This document shows positions 48,242 to 57,599 of a stretch of DNA of 64,000 nt, one piece after another. The translations under genes were made by a program, and so were the position numbers. Source of the DNA: Marinobacter lipolyticus. Lineage in GTDB: Bacteria > Pseudomonadota > Gammaproteobacteria > Pseudomonadales > Oleiphilaceae. Numbering within the stretch: the stretch's first letter is position 1; every line of letters starts with the position of its first letter. The notes below the pieces were generated by a model that was not told the DNA's origin, made no database searches, and was given only the letters and a program-made list of their open reading frames with translations. The stretch spans positions 1 to 64,000 of the forward strand of contig NZ_QTKT01000001.1 in the NCBI RefSeq assembly GCF_018424605.1, given 5' to 3'.

Positions 48242-50345
48242 CGCAGCCGGGGCCGTGGTTAATCCGACCCGGCGCCAATCCGGGCGGTGGCGCAGGATCG
48301 CCGTGATCCGGCGGCTGCTGATGACGCTGTTCGTGGTGGGTCAGACCCTCATTGCCTGTTACTTTCTGCTCTGGATACTGCCTTATCACGGGGCTACGTC
48401 GCTCGAGCTGGGGCTGTTGGCGCTGTTTGCATTGCTCTACATGTGGATTGCCGTCGGGTTCTGGACGGCGATTTTTGGTTTCATCCTCAGGCTGACCGGT
48501 GGCGACCGCCACAGCCTGCTCCGGCAGCACTCGGACGGGCAGCTCGACGCCACGACGCTGGCCCGGACCGCGATCGTCATGCCGGTGTACCATGAGCCCG
48601 TGTACTGGACGCTGAGCGGGCTGAAAGCGGTGTACCAGGATCTGGAGCGGTCCGGCCACCTGGATCATTTCGAGTTCCACATTCTCTCTGATAGCCGCGA
48701 CCCCGATGTATGGCTCGAAGAACAGGCCACCTGGTATCAGTTGTGTCAGGAACTTGGGGCAGAGGGTCGGCTCTTCTACCGGCGTCGGTGGGTGAACCTC
48801 AACTTCAAAAGTGGCAATGTCGCGGACTTTCTGCGCCGGTGGGGGCGGCGGTACCGCTACATGGTGGTGCTGGACGCCGACAGCCTGCTCAGTGCAAATA
48901 CCCTGGTGCGTATGGTGCAGCTGATGGAGCGGGAGCCCCGGGTTGGCATACTGCAAACGGCCCCTTCCATCATTAACGGTGAATCTCTGTTTGCCCGGAT
49001 CCAGCAGTTCGCCAACCGTCTGTATTCCACACTGTTCGCAACCGGGCTTGCGGCCATTCAGATGGGCGACGCCGCCTTCTGGGGCCACAATGCGATCATT
49101 CGCACGCAGCCCTTCATGAAACATTGCGGGCTGCGCAAGCTTCGCGGGTTCGGCCTGTTTCGCGGGCCCATTATGAGCCATGACTTTGTCGAGGCGGCCT
49201 ACATGGGCAGAGCGGGCTATGAGGTTTGGCTGGAGCCGGGGCTTGGCAACAGTTTCGAGGAATCCCCACCGACCCTGTCCGACGAGTTATCGAGGGACAA
49301 CCGCTGGTCTCGCGGCAATATGCAGCATCTTTGGATCCTGCTGTTCGGGCGCCGGATACGGCTTGCGCACCGGATGGCCCTGTTGAATGGGATCATGGCG
49401 TATCTGGCGTCTCCTTTGTGGTTGGCGTTTCTGATTCTTACCACCATTGAGGCGGTGCAGATGACCGTGGGCAGCATCGATTACTTTCCGGAAGGTCACC
49501 AGGGGTTATTTCCCCTGTGGCCGGAATGGCGTCCGCAATGGGCCCTGGGTCTTGCCTTGAGTACGCTGTCATTGCTGTTTCTACCGAAGTTTCTGGCCAT
49601 ACTGGATGCGGTAATCCACGGTTCAGCGAAGCAGTTCGGCGGTTTTCTGCGGTTGCTTGTCAGTGTCCTGGTCGAAATCGTGGTTTCGGTGCTTCTGGCC
49701 CCGGTACGGATGATGGCTCACAGCCGTTACGTTCTTGGCGCTTTGCTCAATGTGTCACTGACCTGGGCCGGCCAGAACCGCACTCAGGAGACTTCCTGGC
49801 GGGACGCCTTCGTCACTCAGCTACCCGGCATGCTGATAGGCGGGGGCTGGTCGGCGTTTGCCTGGAAGCTGGACCCGATGTTCTTCCTGTGGTCGCTTCC
49901 GGTGGCCATTCCGCTGGTTCTCGCGGCCCCTACGTCGGTCTTGCTCAGCCGGGTGGCTCCGGGGCAGACCCTGCGCACATGGGGGGTGTTGCTGATCCCG
50001 GAAGAGCGTGAGCCGGTGAAAGTGCTGGAAGACGCACGCTCGGCCAGACGTGCCGCTAACGACGAATTTGCACTCAGCGCACTGGAAGCGGCCGTGGTTC
50101 GGCCACGGCTCAACCGACTTCATCAGGCCCTGGCTCGCAGTACGCGCCTTCCCCGCCGGGCACAGTTGTTATCGCCCCTGGTCGCACGGTGCGGGAGAGA
50201 GGGGCCGGGTTCTCTGAGCCGGAGCGAGCTGAGCCAGCTTTGCCGCGACCGGCAATCTCTTGCGGAGTTGCACCATCTTGCCTGGAAGGCGCCGCCTGAC
50301 AGTTTCTGGGGCCGGCGCATCCATTTGCTGAGCCGAAGCGAGTAA
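48234..50345 (+). CDS. opgH: Glucan glucosyltransferase OpgH
   Basis: 703 residues. Inner-membrane GT2 enzyme polymerising glucose from UDP-glucose into the OPG backbone and moving it to the periplasm. Two N-terminal helices (about 28-85), the cytoplasmic GT2 domain with MPVYHEP, DADS (214-217), SHDF (315-318) and RDNRW (354-358), then about six helices (about 380-600). Shorter than E. coli OpgH (847) because most of the cytoplasmic N-terminal region, which in E. coli contacts FtsZ, is missing. The ATG overlaps the small upstream ORF. Confidence 0.94.
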   Translation: MNDAAGAVVNPTRRQSGRWRRIAVIRRLLMTLFVVGQTLIACYFLLWILPYHGATSLELGLLALFALLYMWIAVGFWTAIFGFILRLTGGDRHSLLRQHSDGQLDATTLARTAIVMPVYHEPVYWTLSGLKAVYQDLERSGHLDHFEFHILSDSRDPDVWLEEQATWYQLCQELGAEGRLFYRRRWVNLNFKSGNVADFLRRWGRRYRYMVVLDADSLLSANTLVRMVQLMEREPRVGILQTAPSIINGESLFARIQQFANRLYSTLFATGLAAIQMGDAAFWGHNAIIRTQPFMKHCGLRKLRGFGLFRGPIMSHDFVEAAYMGRAGYEVWLEPGLGNSFEESPPTLSDELSRDNRWSRGNMQHLWILLFGRRIRLAHRMALLNGIMAYLASPLWLAFLILTTIEAVQMTVGSIDYFPEGHQGLFPLWPEWRPQWALGLALSTLSLLFLPKFLAILDAVIHGSAKQFGGFLRLLVSVLVEIVVSVLLAPVRMMAHSRYVLGALLNVSLTWAGQNRTQETSWRDAFVTQLPGMLIGGGWSAFAWKLDPMFFLWSLPVAIPLVLAAPTSVLLSRVAPGQTLRTWGVLLIPEEREPVKVLEDARSARRAANDEFALSALEAAVVRPRLNRLHQALARSTRLPRRAQLLSPLVARCGREGPGSLSRSELSQLCRDRQSLAELHHLAWKAPPDSFWGRRIHLLSRSE

Positions 50346-50382
50346 AGGAAGCCCGATTATCGTTGTAGCAGAGGAACGCACC

Positions 50383-51969
50383 ATGGACAGACGTAACCTG
50401 ATGAAAGCGCTGGCCGCCCTTGCAGGAACCGGCGCACTGCCCCTTTCCGCGCTGGCATTGGGGCAGGCTGCTGAAACAGCGAGTGTGGGCGAAACCAGGC
50501 CGTTCAGCTACGGCTGGCTCAAGGGGCACGCCCGCTATCTTGCGTCTCAGACGTGGCAGTCAGAGGAAGGAAATTTACCGGAATCTCTCAGGGATCTGTC
50601 CTGGGACGACTACCAGGCGATTCTGTTCCGCCCTGACCAGGCCTTATGGCGTGACGATGACAACCCCATTCGGATTCAGCTCTTCCACCTCGGCCTGTAC
50701 TTCAAATCACCGGTTCGTATTCATGAGGTGGAAAACGGCCAGGCACGGGAATTGGCCTATCGGCCCGAATATTTCCGGTATCGTGGAGAGCAGCCCCTGG
50801 GGGAGCTGCCGGAAGATCTGGGTTACGCCGGTTTCAGGGTGCATTTCCACACCGACTACGAAAGAGATCTGGCCGCCTTCCTCGGGGCCAGTTACTTCCG
50901 CGCGGTAGGCGGTGAAATGCAGTACGGGCTCTCAGCCAGGGGATTGGCGATCAATACCGGTCTGGACCAGCCGGAGGAATTTCCCCGGTTCTCGTCGTTC
51001 TGGCTCGAGAAGCCGGCGCCTGGCAGTCATCAGGTGGTGGTGTACGCGTTGCTGGATTCTCCCAGTACCACCGGGGCCTATGCGTTCACGCTGACCCCGG
51101 GGCGAAGCATGGTGATGACGGTGGATGTGGCATTGTACCCGCGCAAACCGATGGAGCGGGTCGGGATTGCGCCGCTGACCAGCATGTACCAGACCGGCGA
51201 GAACGATCGCCGCATGGCTTACGACTGGCGGCCCGAAATTCATGATTCCGATGGCCTGGCCATCCATAACGGCCAGGGGGAGTGGCTCTGGCGACCGCTG
51301 GTTAATCCGCGGGCAGTGCGGGTGAACAGTTTTGTTGACAATAACCCCCAAGGATTCGGGTTGCTCCAGCGCGACCGGGACTTTGCCAACTATCAGGACG
51401 ATGGCGTGTTCTACGATCAGCGCCCCAGTGCCTGGGTCGAGCCACACGGGGAGTGGGGAGCTGGCAGCGTCATGTTGGTGGAAATCCCCACCACGGATGA
51501 AACCTTCGACAACATTGTTGCCTTCTGGAACCCGGAACAGCCGCTGGAGCCAGGCAATGAATACCTGTACGGCTACACGCTGAGCTGGGGTGGCGAGCCA
51601 CCTCACAAGCCAACTGAACTGGCGACAGCCCGGGCAACGCGCACTGGCCTTGGCGGCGTGGTTGGCCAGAAGCGGGAGTACTTTTCATGGCGGTTTGCCG
51701 TGGATTTCGCCGGTGGGCCATTGCCGCTGCTGGCTGACGACGCAGAGGTAAAAGCGGTGATCTCTGCCAGCCGAGGGCGGGTGGAGATTACCTCGGCGCG
51801 TCCATTGGCATCCATCGGTGGTTACCGCGCGATGTTCGATCTGGTGCCGGACGATTCCCTGGAACCCATCGACCTGCGGCTGCAACTGAAGCTTGGCAAC
51901 CAGGTACTGACAGAAACCTGGTTGTACCAGTACACGCCGCCGCCGGAGGAGGAGCGTTCACTCTACTGA
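50383..51969 (+). CDS. opgD: Periplasmic glucan protein OpgD, Tat-exported
   Basis: 528 residues, paralogue of OpgG. The N-terminus MDRRNLMKALAAL is a twin-arginine signal, as in E. coli OpgD. Close family match through QYGLSARGLAINT, IAPLTSM, WRPEIHDSDGL (282-292) and DNNPQGFGLLQRDRDFANYQD. It trims or shapes glucan backbones in the periplasm. The ATG has AGAGGAA 6 nt upstream, 37 bp after opgH, so all OPG genes may form one operon. Confidence 0.93.
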   Translation: MDRRNLMKALAALAGTGALPLSALALGQAAETASVGETRPFSYGWLKGHARYLASQTWQSEEGNLPESLRDLSWDDYQAILFRPDQALWRDDDNPIRIQLFHLGLYFKSPVRIHEVENGQARELAYRPEYFRYRGEQPLGELPEDLGYAGFRVHFHTDYERDLAAFLGASYFRAVGGEMQYGLSARGLAINTGLDQPEEFPRFSSFWLEKPAPGSHQVVVYALLDSPSTTGAYAFTLTPGRSMVMTVDVALYPRKPMERVGIAPLTSMYQTGENDRRMAYDWRPEIHDSDGLAIHNGQGEWLWRPLVNPRAVRVNSFVDNNPQGFGLLQRDRDFANYQDDGVFYDQRPSAWVEPHGEWGAGSVMLVEIPTTDETFDNIVAFWNPEQPLEPGNEYLYGYTLSWGGEPPHKPTELATARATRTGLGGVVGQKREYFSWRFAVDFAGGPLPLLADDAEVKAVISASRGRVEITSARPLASIGGYRAMFDLVPDDSLEPIDLRLQLKLGNQVLTETWLYQYTPPPEEERSLY

Positions 51970-52004
51970 TTGTTGCGGCTCAGTAAGCGCCCGTTTGGGA
52001 TGGG

Positions 52005-52015
52005 ATGTCGACAAT
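52005..52015. promoter_or_regulatory. Operator candidate 1 for the prp GntR regulator
   Basis: ATGTCGACAAT contains the perfect palindrome TGTCGACA (52006-52013), the first of three related sites in 94 bp ahead of the regulator gene. Confidence 0.55.
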
Positions 52016-52036
52016 CCACGCTCGCCTGACCGGATG

Positions 52037-52048
52037 ATTGTTGACAAT
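52037..52048. promoter_or_regulatory. Operator candidate 2, over the -35 box
   Basis: ATTGTTGACAAT, one mismatch from ATTGTCGACAAT. It covers the -35 TTGACA of the regulator promoter, so binding would block transcription. Confidence 0.6.
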
Positions 52049-52069
52049 AATATTGCCGAGGCGTAGATT
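52041..52069 (+). promoter_or_regulatory. Promoter of the prp regulator/operon
   Basis: Perfect TTGACA (52041-52046), 17-nt spacer, TAGATT (52064-52069). The predicted start near 52076 lies 27 nt before the GntR start codon. Confidence 0.7.
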
Positions 52070-52089
52070 TCGGCTAATTCCACTCCACA

Positions 52090-52099
52090 TTGTCGACAA
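52090..52099. promoter_or_regulatory. Operator candidate 3, next to the start codon
   Basis: TTGTCGACAA, a perfect 10-bp palindrome 3 nt before the GntR ATG, where a ribosome site would be expected. Position fits autorepression. Confidence 0.6.
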
Positions 52100-52102
52100 A
52101 AT

Positions 52103-52783
52103 ATGGCAGAAGCTCTAGCTCAAACCTACACGCGCGCTGATGAAGCCTTTGATTGTCTGCAAACGGCTATCGTCAAAGGTGACCTTGCGCCCGGTGAGAA
52201 AATCGGTGAAGTGGAGCTGTGCTCCCGTTTCCAACTGACCCGCGGCCCTCTGCGGGAAGCGCTGGGTCGCCTCGAATCCCGGGGCCTGCTGGTGCGTCGG
52301 CCCCACGCGGGGGTGAAAGTGGTGTCGGTCAGCGCCGAAGAGCTCATGGAGCTCTACCGCATCCGCGAAACCATGGAAGGCCTTGCGGCGCGACAGGCTG
52401 CCGACCGCATGACCGATGAAGAAATTGCCGATCTCCACGCCACACTTGATAGCCATGAGACGATGATTGAGCAGGCACAGGGCCAGGCGTACTACCAGGC
52501 CGAAGGGGATTACGATTTTCATCACCGCATCGCCACCGGCAGCCGCAACACCAAGCTCGCCCAAATGCTGCTGGGTGACCTTTACTACATGGTGCGGATG
52601 TACCGGTATCGGCTCAGCACCTCCTCGGGGCGCCCACATATGGCGTTGGGGGAGCATCGCAGGATTGCCGAAGCCATTGCACAAAGGGATGGCGAACTGG
52701 CTGAATTTCTCATGAAGCGCCATATCAACGCCGCACGACAGAACATCGAGAAAAAGATCCAGGAAGGCGAACTGACCATTTAA
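52103..52783 (+). CDS. GntR-family (FCD) regulator of the prp operon
   Basis: 226 residues. N-terminal winged HTH (about 15-80; [28 protein letters not shown]) and a helical FCD ligand domain (about 85-215) with the metal-binding pattern DFHHRI and a later His near 190. Position directly before prpB, as in Pseudomonas, makes it the likely repressor of propionate catabolism, probably responding to a 2-methylcitrate-pathway intermediate. It starts at ATG 52103 without a good ribosome site, which may keep its level low. Three operator-like palindromes precede it. Confidence 0.88.
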   Translation: MAEALAQTYTRADEAFDCLQTAIVKGDLAPGEKIGEVELCSRFQLTRGPLREALGRLESRGLLVRRPHAGVKVVSVSAEELMELYRIRETMEGLAARQAADRMTDEEIADLHATLDSHETMIEQAQGQAYYQAEGDYDFHHRIATGSRNTKLAQMLLGDLYYMVRMYRYRLSTSSGRPHMALGEHRRIAEAIAQRDGELAEFLMKRHINAARQNIEKKIQEGELTI

Positions 52784-52785
52784 CC

Positions 52786-52816
52786 GTCGGTTGGATTGGC
52801 CGAAGGCCAATCCGAC
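52786..52816 (+). repeat. REP-like hairpin between the regulator and prpB
   Basis: GGATTGGCC (52793-52801), loop GAA, GGCCAATCC (52805-52813), flanked by GTCGG and GAC. It is related to the two units at 53.7-53.8 kb (shared GGATT...CGAAG...AATCC core). Confidence 0.65.
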
Positions 52817-52847
52817 AAAAAGATTCCACAAGAGAGAGGTCAACACC

Positions 52848-53735
52848 ATGTCCAGCAAACTCAGCCCCGGCGCCCGCTTCCGCAAGGCGCTCAAGGACAA
52901 CCAACCCCTGCAGATTGTCGGCACCATCAATGCTTATTCCGCAATGATGGCAGAGCGGGTAGGGCATCAGGCCATTTACCTGTCCGGCGGTGGCGTGGCC
53001 AACGCCTCTTACGGGTTGCCGGATCTGGGTATGACCTCGATGAACGACGTGGTTGAGGATGTTCGTCGTATTACCGCGGCCACGGATGTGCCGTTGCTGG
53101 TGGATATCGACACCGGCTGGGGCGGCGCCTTCAATATCGCTCGCACCATCCGTGAGATGGAACGAGCCGGCGCAGCCGCGGTCCACATCGAAGACCAGGT
53201 TGCCCAGAAGCGTTGTGGTCACCGCCCGAACAAGGAAATTGTCACCCAGGAGGAGATGGTGGACCGTATCAAGGCCGCCGTGGACGCCCGTGAAGACGAC
53301 GACTTCTTTATTATGGCCCGTACCGACGCCTTCCAGAAAGAGGGGCTGGAGGCAGCCATTGAACGCGCCAAAGCCTGCATTGAAGCCGGTGCCGACGGGA
53401 TCTTCGCCGAGGCCGTTACCGAACTTGAGCATTATAAGGCGTTCTCCGCTGCCCTGGATGTTCCCATTCTTGCCAACATCACCGAGTTCGGCGCCACCCC
53501 GCTGTACAACCGCAAGGAACTTGGCGACGCCGGCGCCGATATGGTGCTGTACCCGTTGAGTGCCTTCCGCGCCATGAACAAGGCGGCATTGATGGTGTAC
53601 GAGAATATTCTGGAAAAAGGCGACCAGAAAGACGTGGTTGACCTGATGCAGACCCGCATGGAGCTGTATGATTTTCTGAACTACCACGATTTCGAACAGA
53701 AGCTGGATCAGCTGTTCCAGCAGAGCAAGGGTTAA
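52848..53735 (+). CDS. prpB: 2-Methylisocitrate lyase
   Basis: 295 residues (E. coli 296). Splits 2-methylisocitrate into pyruvate and succinate, the last step of the pathway. Isocitrate-lyase superfamily; the active-site loop [10 protein letters not shown] carries the catalytic Cys, DIDTGWGG the Mg2+ Asp, and [13 protein letters not shown] the substrate strand. The ATG at 52848 has AGAGAGAGG 8 nt upstream. Confidence 0.96.
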   Translation: MSSKLSPGARFRKALKDNQPLQIVGTINAYSAMMAERVGHQAIYLSGGGVANASYGLPDLGMTSMNDVVEDVRRITAATDVPLLVDIDTGWGGAFNIARTIREMERAGAAAVHIEDQVAQKRCGHRPNKEIVTQEEMVDRIKAAVDAREDDDFFIMARTDAFQKEGLEAAIERAKACIEAGADGIFAEAVTELEHYKAFSAALDVPILANITEFGATPLYNRKELGDAGADMVLYPLSAFRAMNKAALMVYENILEKGDQKDVVDLMQTRMELYDFLNYHDFEQKLDQLFQQSKG

Positions 53736-53742
53736 TCTGGTT

Positions 53743-53775
53743 TGTTGGATTACGTCTTCGCCTAATCCAACCTAC
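53743..53775 (-). repeat. REP-like unit 1 in the prpB-prpC gap
   Basis: Imperfect palindrome with TTGGATTA (53746-53753) pairing with TAATCCAA (53763-53770) around a CTTCG-type loop. Read on the minus strand it is GTAGGTTGGATTAGGCGAAG..., the same element as unit 2. Confidence 0.75.
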
Positions 53776-53796
53776 AAAAATTCCGGCATCAATTAA

Positions 53797-53828
53797 GTAG
53801 GTCGGATTAGGCGAAGCCGTAATCCGAC
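53797..53828 (+). repeat. REP-like unit 2 in the prpB-prpC gap
   Basis: Starts GTAGGTCGGATTAGGCGAAG and ends CCGTAATCCGAC; an inverted copy of unit 1 with few changes, 21 bp away. The pair resembles a BIME, which can protect or trim operon mRNA. Confidence 0.75.
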
Positions 53829-53859
53829 ACCCCAAACAAGATAAAGATGGGAGATAACA

Positions 53860-54990
53860 ATGGCTGAAGCAAAACAACTGAGCGGCGCAGGCCTGCGTGG
53901 CCAGGTAGCGGGTGAAACGGCCCTGTGTACCGTGGGCAAGAGTGGTGCGGGCCTGACCTACCGCGGCTACGACATTGCGGATCTGGCTGAGAAAGCCCAG
54001 TTTGAAGAAATCGCCTACCTGTTGCTGCGCGGCAAACTTCCGAACCGCCAGGAGCTGGATGCCTACAAGAAGAAGCTACAGAGCCTGCGCGGCCTGCCAG
54101 CGGCCCTGAAAACCGTGCTTGAGCAGATTCCCAAAGACGCACACCCGATGGACGTGATGCGCACCGGCTGCTCCATGCTGGGCAATCTGGAAACCGAGCA
54201 GGATTTCAGTGAGCAGGACGACAAAATCGACCGCATGCTGGCGGTGTTCCCGTCGATCATCACCTACTGGTATCGCTTCGCCCATGAAGGCGTGCGCATC
54301 GAGACCGAAAGCGATGTGGATTCCATCGGTGGTCATTTCCTCGAGCTGCTGCTGGGCAAGAAGCCAAGTGAGCTCCACGAGAAAGTGATGAACGTGTCGC
54401 TGATTCTGTACGCAGAGCACGAGTTCAATGCCTCCACCTTCACGGCTCGGGTCTGCGCCTCCACGCTGTCAGACATCCACAGCTGCGTCACCGGCGCGAT
54501 TGGCACCTTGCGCGGACCGTTGCACGGCGGCGCCAACGAAGCAGCCATGGAGCTGATTCAGAAGTTCCAGACGCCGGACGAGGCCGAGAAGGGACTGATG
54601 GGCATGCTCGAGCGCAAGGAAAAGATCATGGGCTTCGGCCACGCGATCTACAAGGAATCCGACCCGCGCAACGCCATCATCAAGCAGTGGTCGGAGAAGC
54701 TGGCGGATGAAGTCGGCGATACCGTTCTGTATCCGGTCTCGGTGCGCTGTGAAGAGGTGATGTGGCGCGAGAAGAAGCTGTTCTGCAACGCCGATTTCTT
54801 CCACGCCTCGGCCTACCACTTCATGGGCATCCCGACTGAGCTGTTCACCCCGATCTTCGTGATGTCCCGGGTATCCGGCTGGACCGCCCACGTAAAAGAG
54901 CAGCGCGAGAACAACCGCATTATCCGTCCCAGCGCTGACTACACTGGCCCGGCCGATGCCAAATGGGTCCCGATTGAGGAGCGCCCATGA
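53860..54990 (+). CDS. prpC: 2-Methylcitrate synthase
   Basis: 376 residues, small type II citrate synthase fold. Condenses propionyl-CoA with oxaloacetate. Catalytic His residues lie in GPLHGGANEAAM and MGFGHAIYK; the Asp is near the C-terminus in HASAYHFMGIPTELFTPIF. The ATG at 53860 follows GGGAG by 6 nt. Its stop overlaps acnD by ATGA. Confidence 0.95.
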   Translation: MAEAKQLSGAGLRGQVAGETALCTVGKSGAGLTYRGYDIADLAEKAQFEEIAYLLLRGKLPNRQELDAYKKKLQSLRGLPAALKTVLEQIPKDAHPMDVMRTGCSMLGNLETEQDFSEQDDKIDRMLAVFPSIITYWYRFAHEGVRIETESDVDSIGGHFLELLLGKKPSELHEKVMNVSLILYAEHEFNASTFTARVCASTLSDIHSCVTGAIGTLRGPLHGGANEAAMELIQKFQTPDEAEKGLMGMLERKEKIMGFGHAIYKESDPRNAIIKQWSEKLADEVGDTVLYPVSVRCEEVMWREKKLFCNADFFHASAYHFMGIPTELFTPIFVMSRVSGWTAHVKEQRENNRIIRPSADYTGPADAKWVPIEERP

Positions 54991-57599
54991 ACACCGAATA
55001 CCGCAAACCCCTGCCAGGCACGGACCTGGACTACTTTGATACCCGCCAGGCCGTGGAGGACATCCAGGCCAGCGCGTACGACAAACTGCCGTACACCTCC
55101 AAAATCCTGGCGGAACAACTGGTCCGCCGCTGCGATCCGGACATGCTGACGGATTCGTTGAAGCAGTTGATTGAACGCAAGCGCGACCTGGATTTTCCCT
55201 GGTATCCGGCCCGCGTGGTGTGCCATGACATTCTGGGCCAGACCGCGCTGGTGGATCTGGCGGGTCTGCGTGATGCCATCGCCGAGAAGGGTGGTGATCC
55301 CGCCAAGGTCAACCCGGTAGTGCCCACCCAGCTGATCGTGGATCATTCCCTGGCCGTTGAGCACGCCGGGTTCGAGAAGGACGCGTTCGAGAAGAACCGT
55401 CAGGTTGAAGATCGCCGCAACGACGACCGCTTCCATTTCATCAACTGGACCAAGACCGCATTCAAGAACGTGGATGTGATTCCTCCCGGCAACGGCATCA
55501 TGCACCAGATCAACCTGGAAAAGATGTCGCCGGTGGTTCAGAACCGCCCGGACGGTGAAGGCAAACGTGTTGCCTTTCCGGATACCTGTGTTGGCACTGA
55601 CAGCCATACTCCGATGGTAGACGCTCTGGGCGTTATTTCCGTGGGCGTGGGTGGTCTGGAAGCCGAGAGCGTTATGCTGGGCCGGGCGTCCATGATGCGC
55701 CTGCCGGATATTGTGGGTGTGGAGCTGACTGGCAAACTGCAGCCGGGTATTACCGGTACCGATATGGTATTGGCTATCACCGAGTTCCTGCGCAAGGAGC
55801 GCGTGGTTGGCGCCTACCTGGAATTCTACGGCGAGGGTGCAGACAGCCTGACCGTCGGCGATCGTGCCACGATCTCCAACATGACCCCGGAATACGGCGC
55901 CACCGCCGCGATGTTTTACATCGACGGCCAGACCATCGACTACCTGAAACTGACCGGTCGTGAAGACGATCAGGTCGCCCTGGTAGAAAAGTATGCCAAG
56001 GAAACTGGTCTCTGGGCCGACAGCATGAAAAACGCCGAATACGAGCGCGTGCTGAAGTTCGACCTGTCCAAAGTGACCCGTACCCTGGCTGGCCCCTCCA
56101 ACCCCCATGCACATCTGCCCACATCCGAGTTGGCAGAACGCGGCATTGCCGGTGAGTGGGAACAGGAAGAGGGCAAGATGCCGGATGGCGCCTGCATCAT
56201 CGCCGCCATCACCAGCTGCACCAACACCAGTAACCCCCGCAATATGGTGGCGGCCGGCCTGATCGCCCGCAACGCCAACAAGCTGGGGCTGACCCGCAAG
56301 CCCTGGGTGAAAACCTCCCTGGCGCCGGGCTCCAAGACCGTGAAGATGTACCTGGAAGAAGCCAAACTGCTGCCTGAGCTGGAACAACTCGGCTTTGGTG
56401 TGGTGGCTTTTGCCTGCACCACCTGTAACGGCATGAGTGGTGCCCTGGACCCGAAAATCCAGCAGGAGATCATCGAGCGGGATCTCTACTCAACCGCAGT
56501 GCTTTCCGGTAACCGGAACTTCGACGGCCGTATTCACCCTTACGCCAAGCAGGCGTTCCTGGCGTCGCCGCCGCTGGTGGTTGCCTATGCGATCGCGGGG
56601 ACCATCCGTTTCGACATCGAGAAAGATGCCCTGGGCTACGACCAGGACGGCAACCCCGTCACCCTGAAGGACATCTGGCCGGATGATGCGGAAATCGACG
56701 CCATCGTGAAATCCAGCGTGAAGCCGGAACAGTTCCGCAGCACCTACATCCCGATGTTCGACATCACCCGGGATGCGCAGGCCAACACCAATCCGCTGTA
56801 CGAGTGGCGACCGCAGAGCACCTACATCCGCCGCCCGCCTTACTGGGAAGGTGGCATGGTCGGCGAGAAAACCCTCAAGGGCATGCGCCCGCTGGCGGTG
56901 TTGCCGGACAACATCACCACGGACCATTTGTCGCCCTCCAACGCGATCCTGATGAACAGCGCCGCCGGTGAGTACCTGCACAAGATGGGTGTGCCTGAGG
57001 AAGACTTTAACTCCTACGCCACCCACCGGGGTGACCACCTGACGGCCCAGCGTGCCACCTTCGCCAACCCGAAACTGTTCAACGAAATGGTCCGGGACGA
57101 AAACGGCAACGTGAAGCAGGGTTCCCTGGCGCGGATCGAGCCGGAAGGCAAGGTCACCCGTATGTGGGAAGCCATTGAAACCTACATGGAGCGCAAGCAG
57201 CCGCTGATCATCATCGCCGGTGCCGACTACGGGCAAGGCTCCTCCCGTGACTGGGCCGCCAAGGGCGTCGCCCTGGCGGGTGTTGAAGCCATTGTGGCTG
57301 AAGGTTTCGAGCGGATTCACCGTACCAACCTGATCGGCATGGGCGTGATGCCCCTGCAGTTCGAGGAAGGCACCACCCGCAAGACGCTCGGCATCGATGG
57401 CACCGAAACCTACGACGTGGAAGGCACCCCGGCGCCGCGCGCTGAGCTTACGCTGGTCATCCACCGGAAGAACGGCAGCACCGAACGCATCCCGGTTATC
57501 TGCCGCCTGGATACTGCTGAAGAAGTGTCTATCTACAGCGCAGGTGGTGTTTTGCAGCGGTTTGCGGAGGATTTCCTGCAATCGGAAGGTGCTGCATGA
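54987..57599 (+). CDS. acnD: 2-Methylcitrate dehydratase, Fe-S dependent (AcnD)
   Basis: 870 residues, aconitase family. Dehydrates 2-methylcitrate to a methylaconitate isomer that PrpF then processes. [4Fe-4S] Cys ligands are in TSCTNTSNP and CTTCNG. Other blocks: DTCVGTDSHTPMVDALGV, ADYGQGSSRDWAAKG in the swivel domain, and GFERIHRTNLIGMGVMPLQF. The length and the RVVCHDILGQTALVDLAGLRDA start fit AcnD. Overlaps prpC and prpF by 4 bp each. Confidence 0.95.
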   Translation: MNTEYRKPLPGTDLDYFDTRQAVEDIQASAYDKLPYTSKILAEQLVRRCDPDMLTDSLKQLIERKRDLDFPWYPARVVCHDILGQTALVDLAGLRDAIAEKGGDPAKVNPVVPTQLIVDHSLAVEHAGFEKDAFEKNRQVEDRRNDDRFHFINWTKTAFKNVDVIPPGNGIMHQINLEKMSPVVQNRPDGEGKRVAFPDTCVGTDSHTPMVDALGVISVGVGGLEAESVMLGRASMMRLPDIVGVELTGKLQPGITGTDMVLAITEFLRKERVVGAYLEFYGEGADSLTVGDRATISNMTPEYGATAAMFYIDGQTIDYLKLTGREDDQVALVEKYAKETGLWADSMKNAEYERVLKFDLSKVTRTLAGPSNPHAHLPTSELAERGIAGEWEQEEGKMPDGACIIAAITSCTNTSNPRNMVAAGLIARNANKLGLTRKPWVKTSLAPGSKTVKMYLEEAKLLPELEQLGFGVVAFACTTCNGMSGALDPKIQQEIIERDLYSTAVLSGNRNFDGRIHPYAKQAFLASPPLVVAYAIAGTIRFDIEKDALGYDQDGNPVTLKDIWPDDAEIDAIVKSSVKPEQFRSTYIPMFDITRDAQANTNPLYEWRPQSTYIRRPPYWEGGMVGEKTLKGMRPLAVLPDNITTDHLSPSNAILMNSAAGEYLHKMGVPEEDFNSYATHRGDHLTAQRATFANPKLFNEMVRDENGNVKQGSLARIEPEGKVTRMWEAIETYMERKQPLIIIAGADYGQGSSRDWAAKGVALAGVEAIVAEGFERIHRTNLIGMGVMPLQFEEGTTRKTLGIDGTETYDVEGTPAPRAELTLVIHRKNGSTERIPVICRLDTAEEVSIYSAGGVLQRFAEDFLQSEGAA

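Noticed and set aside
54939..56387. 482-codon open frame antisense to prpC/acnD
   Set aside because: Shadow of acnD; composition is antisense-like and no family motif is seen.
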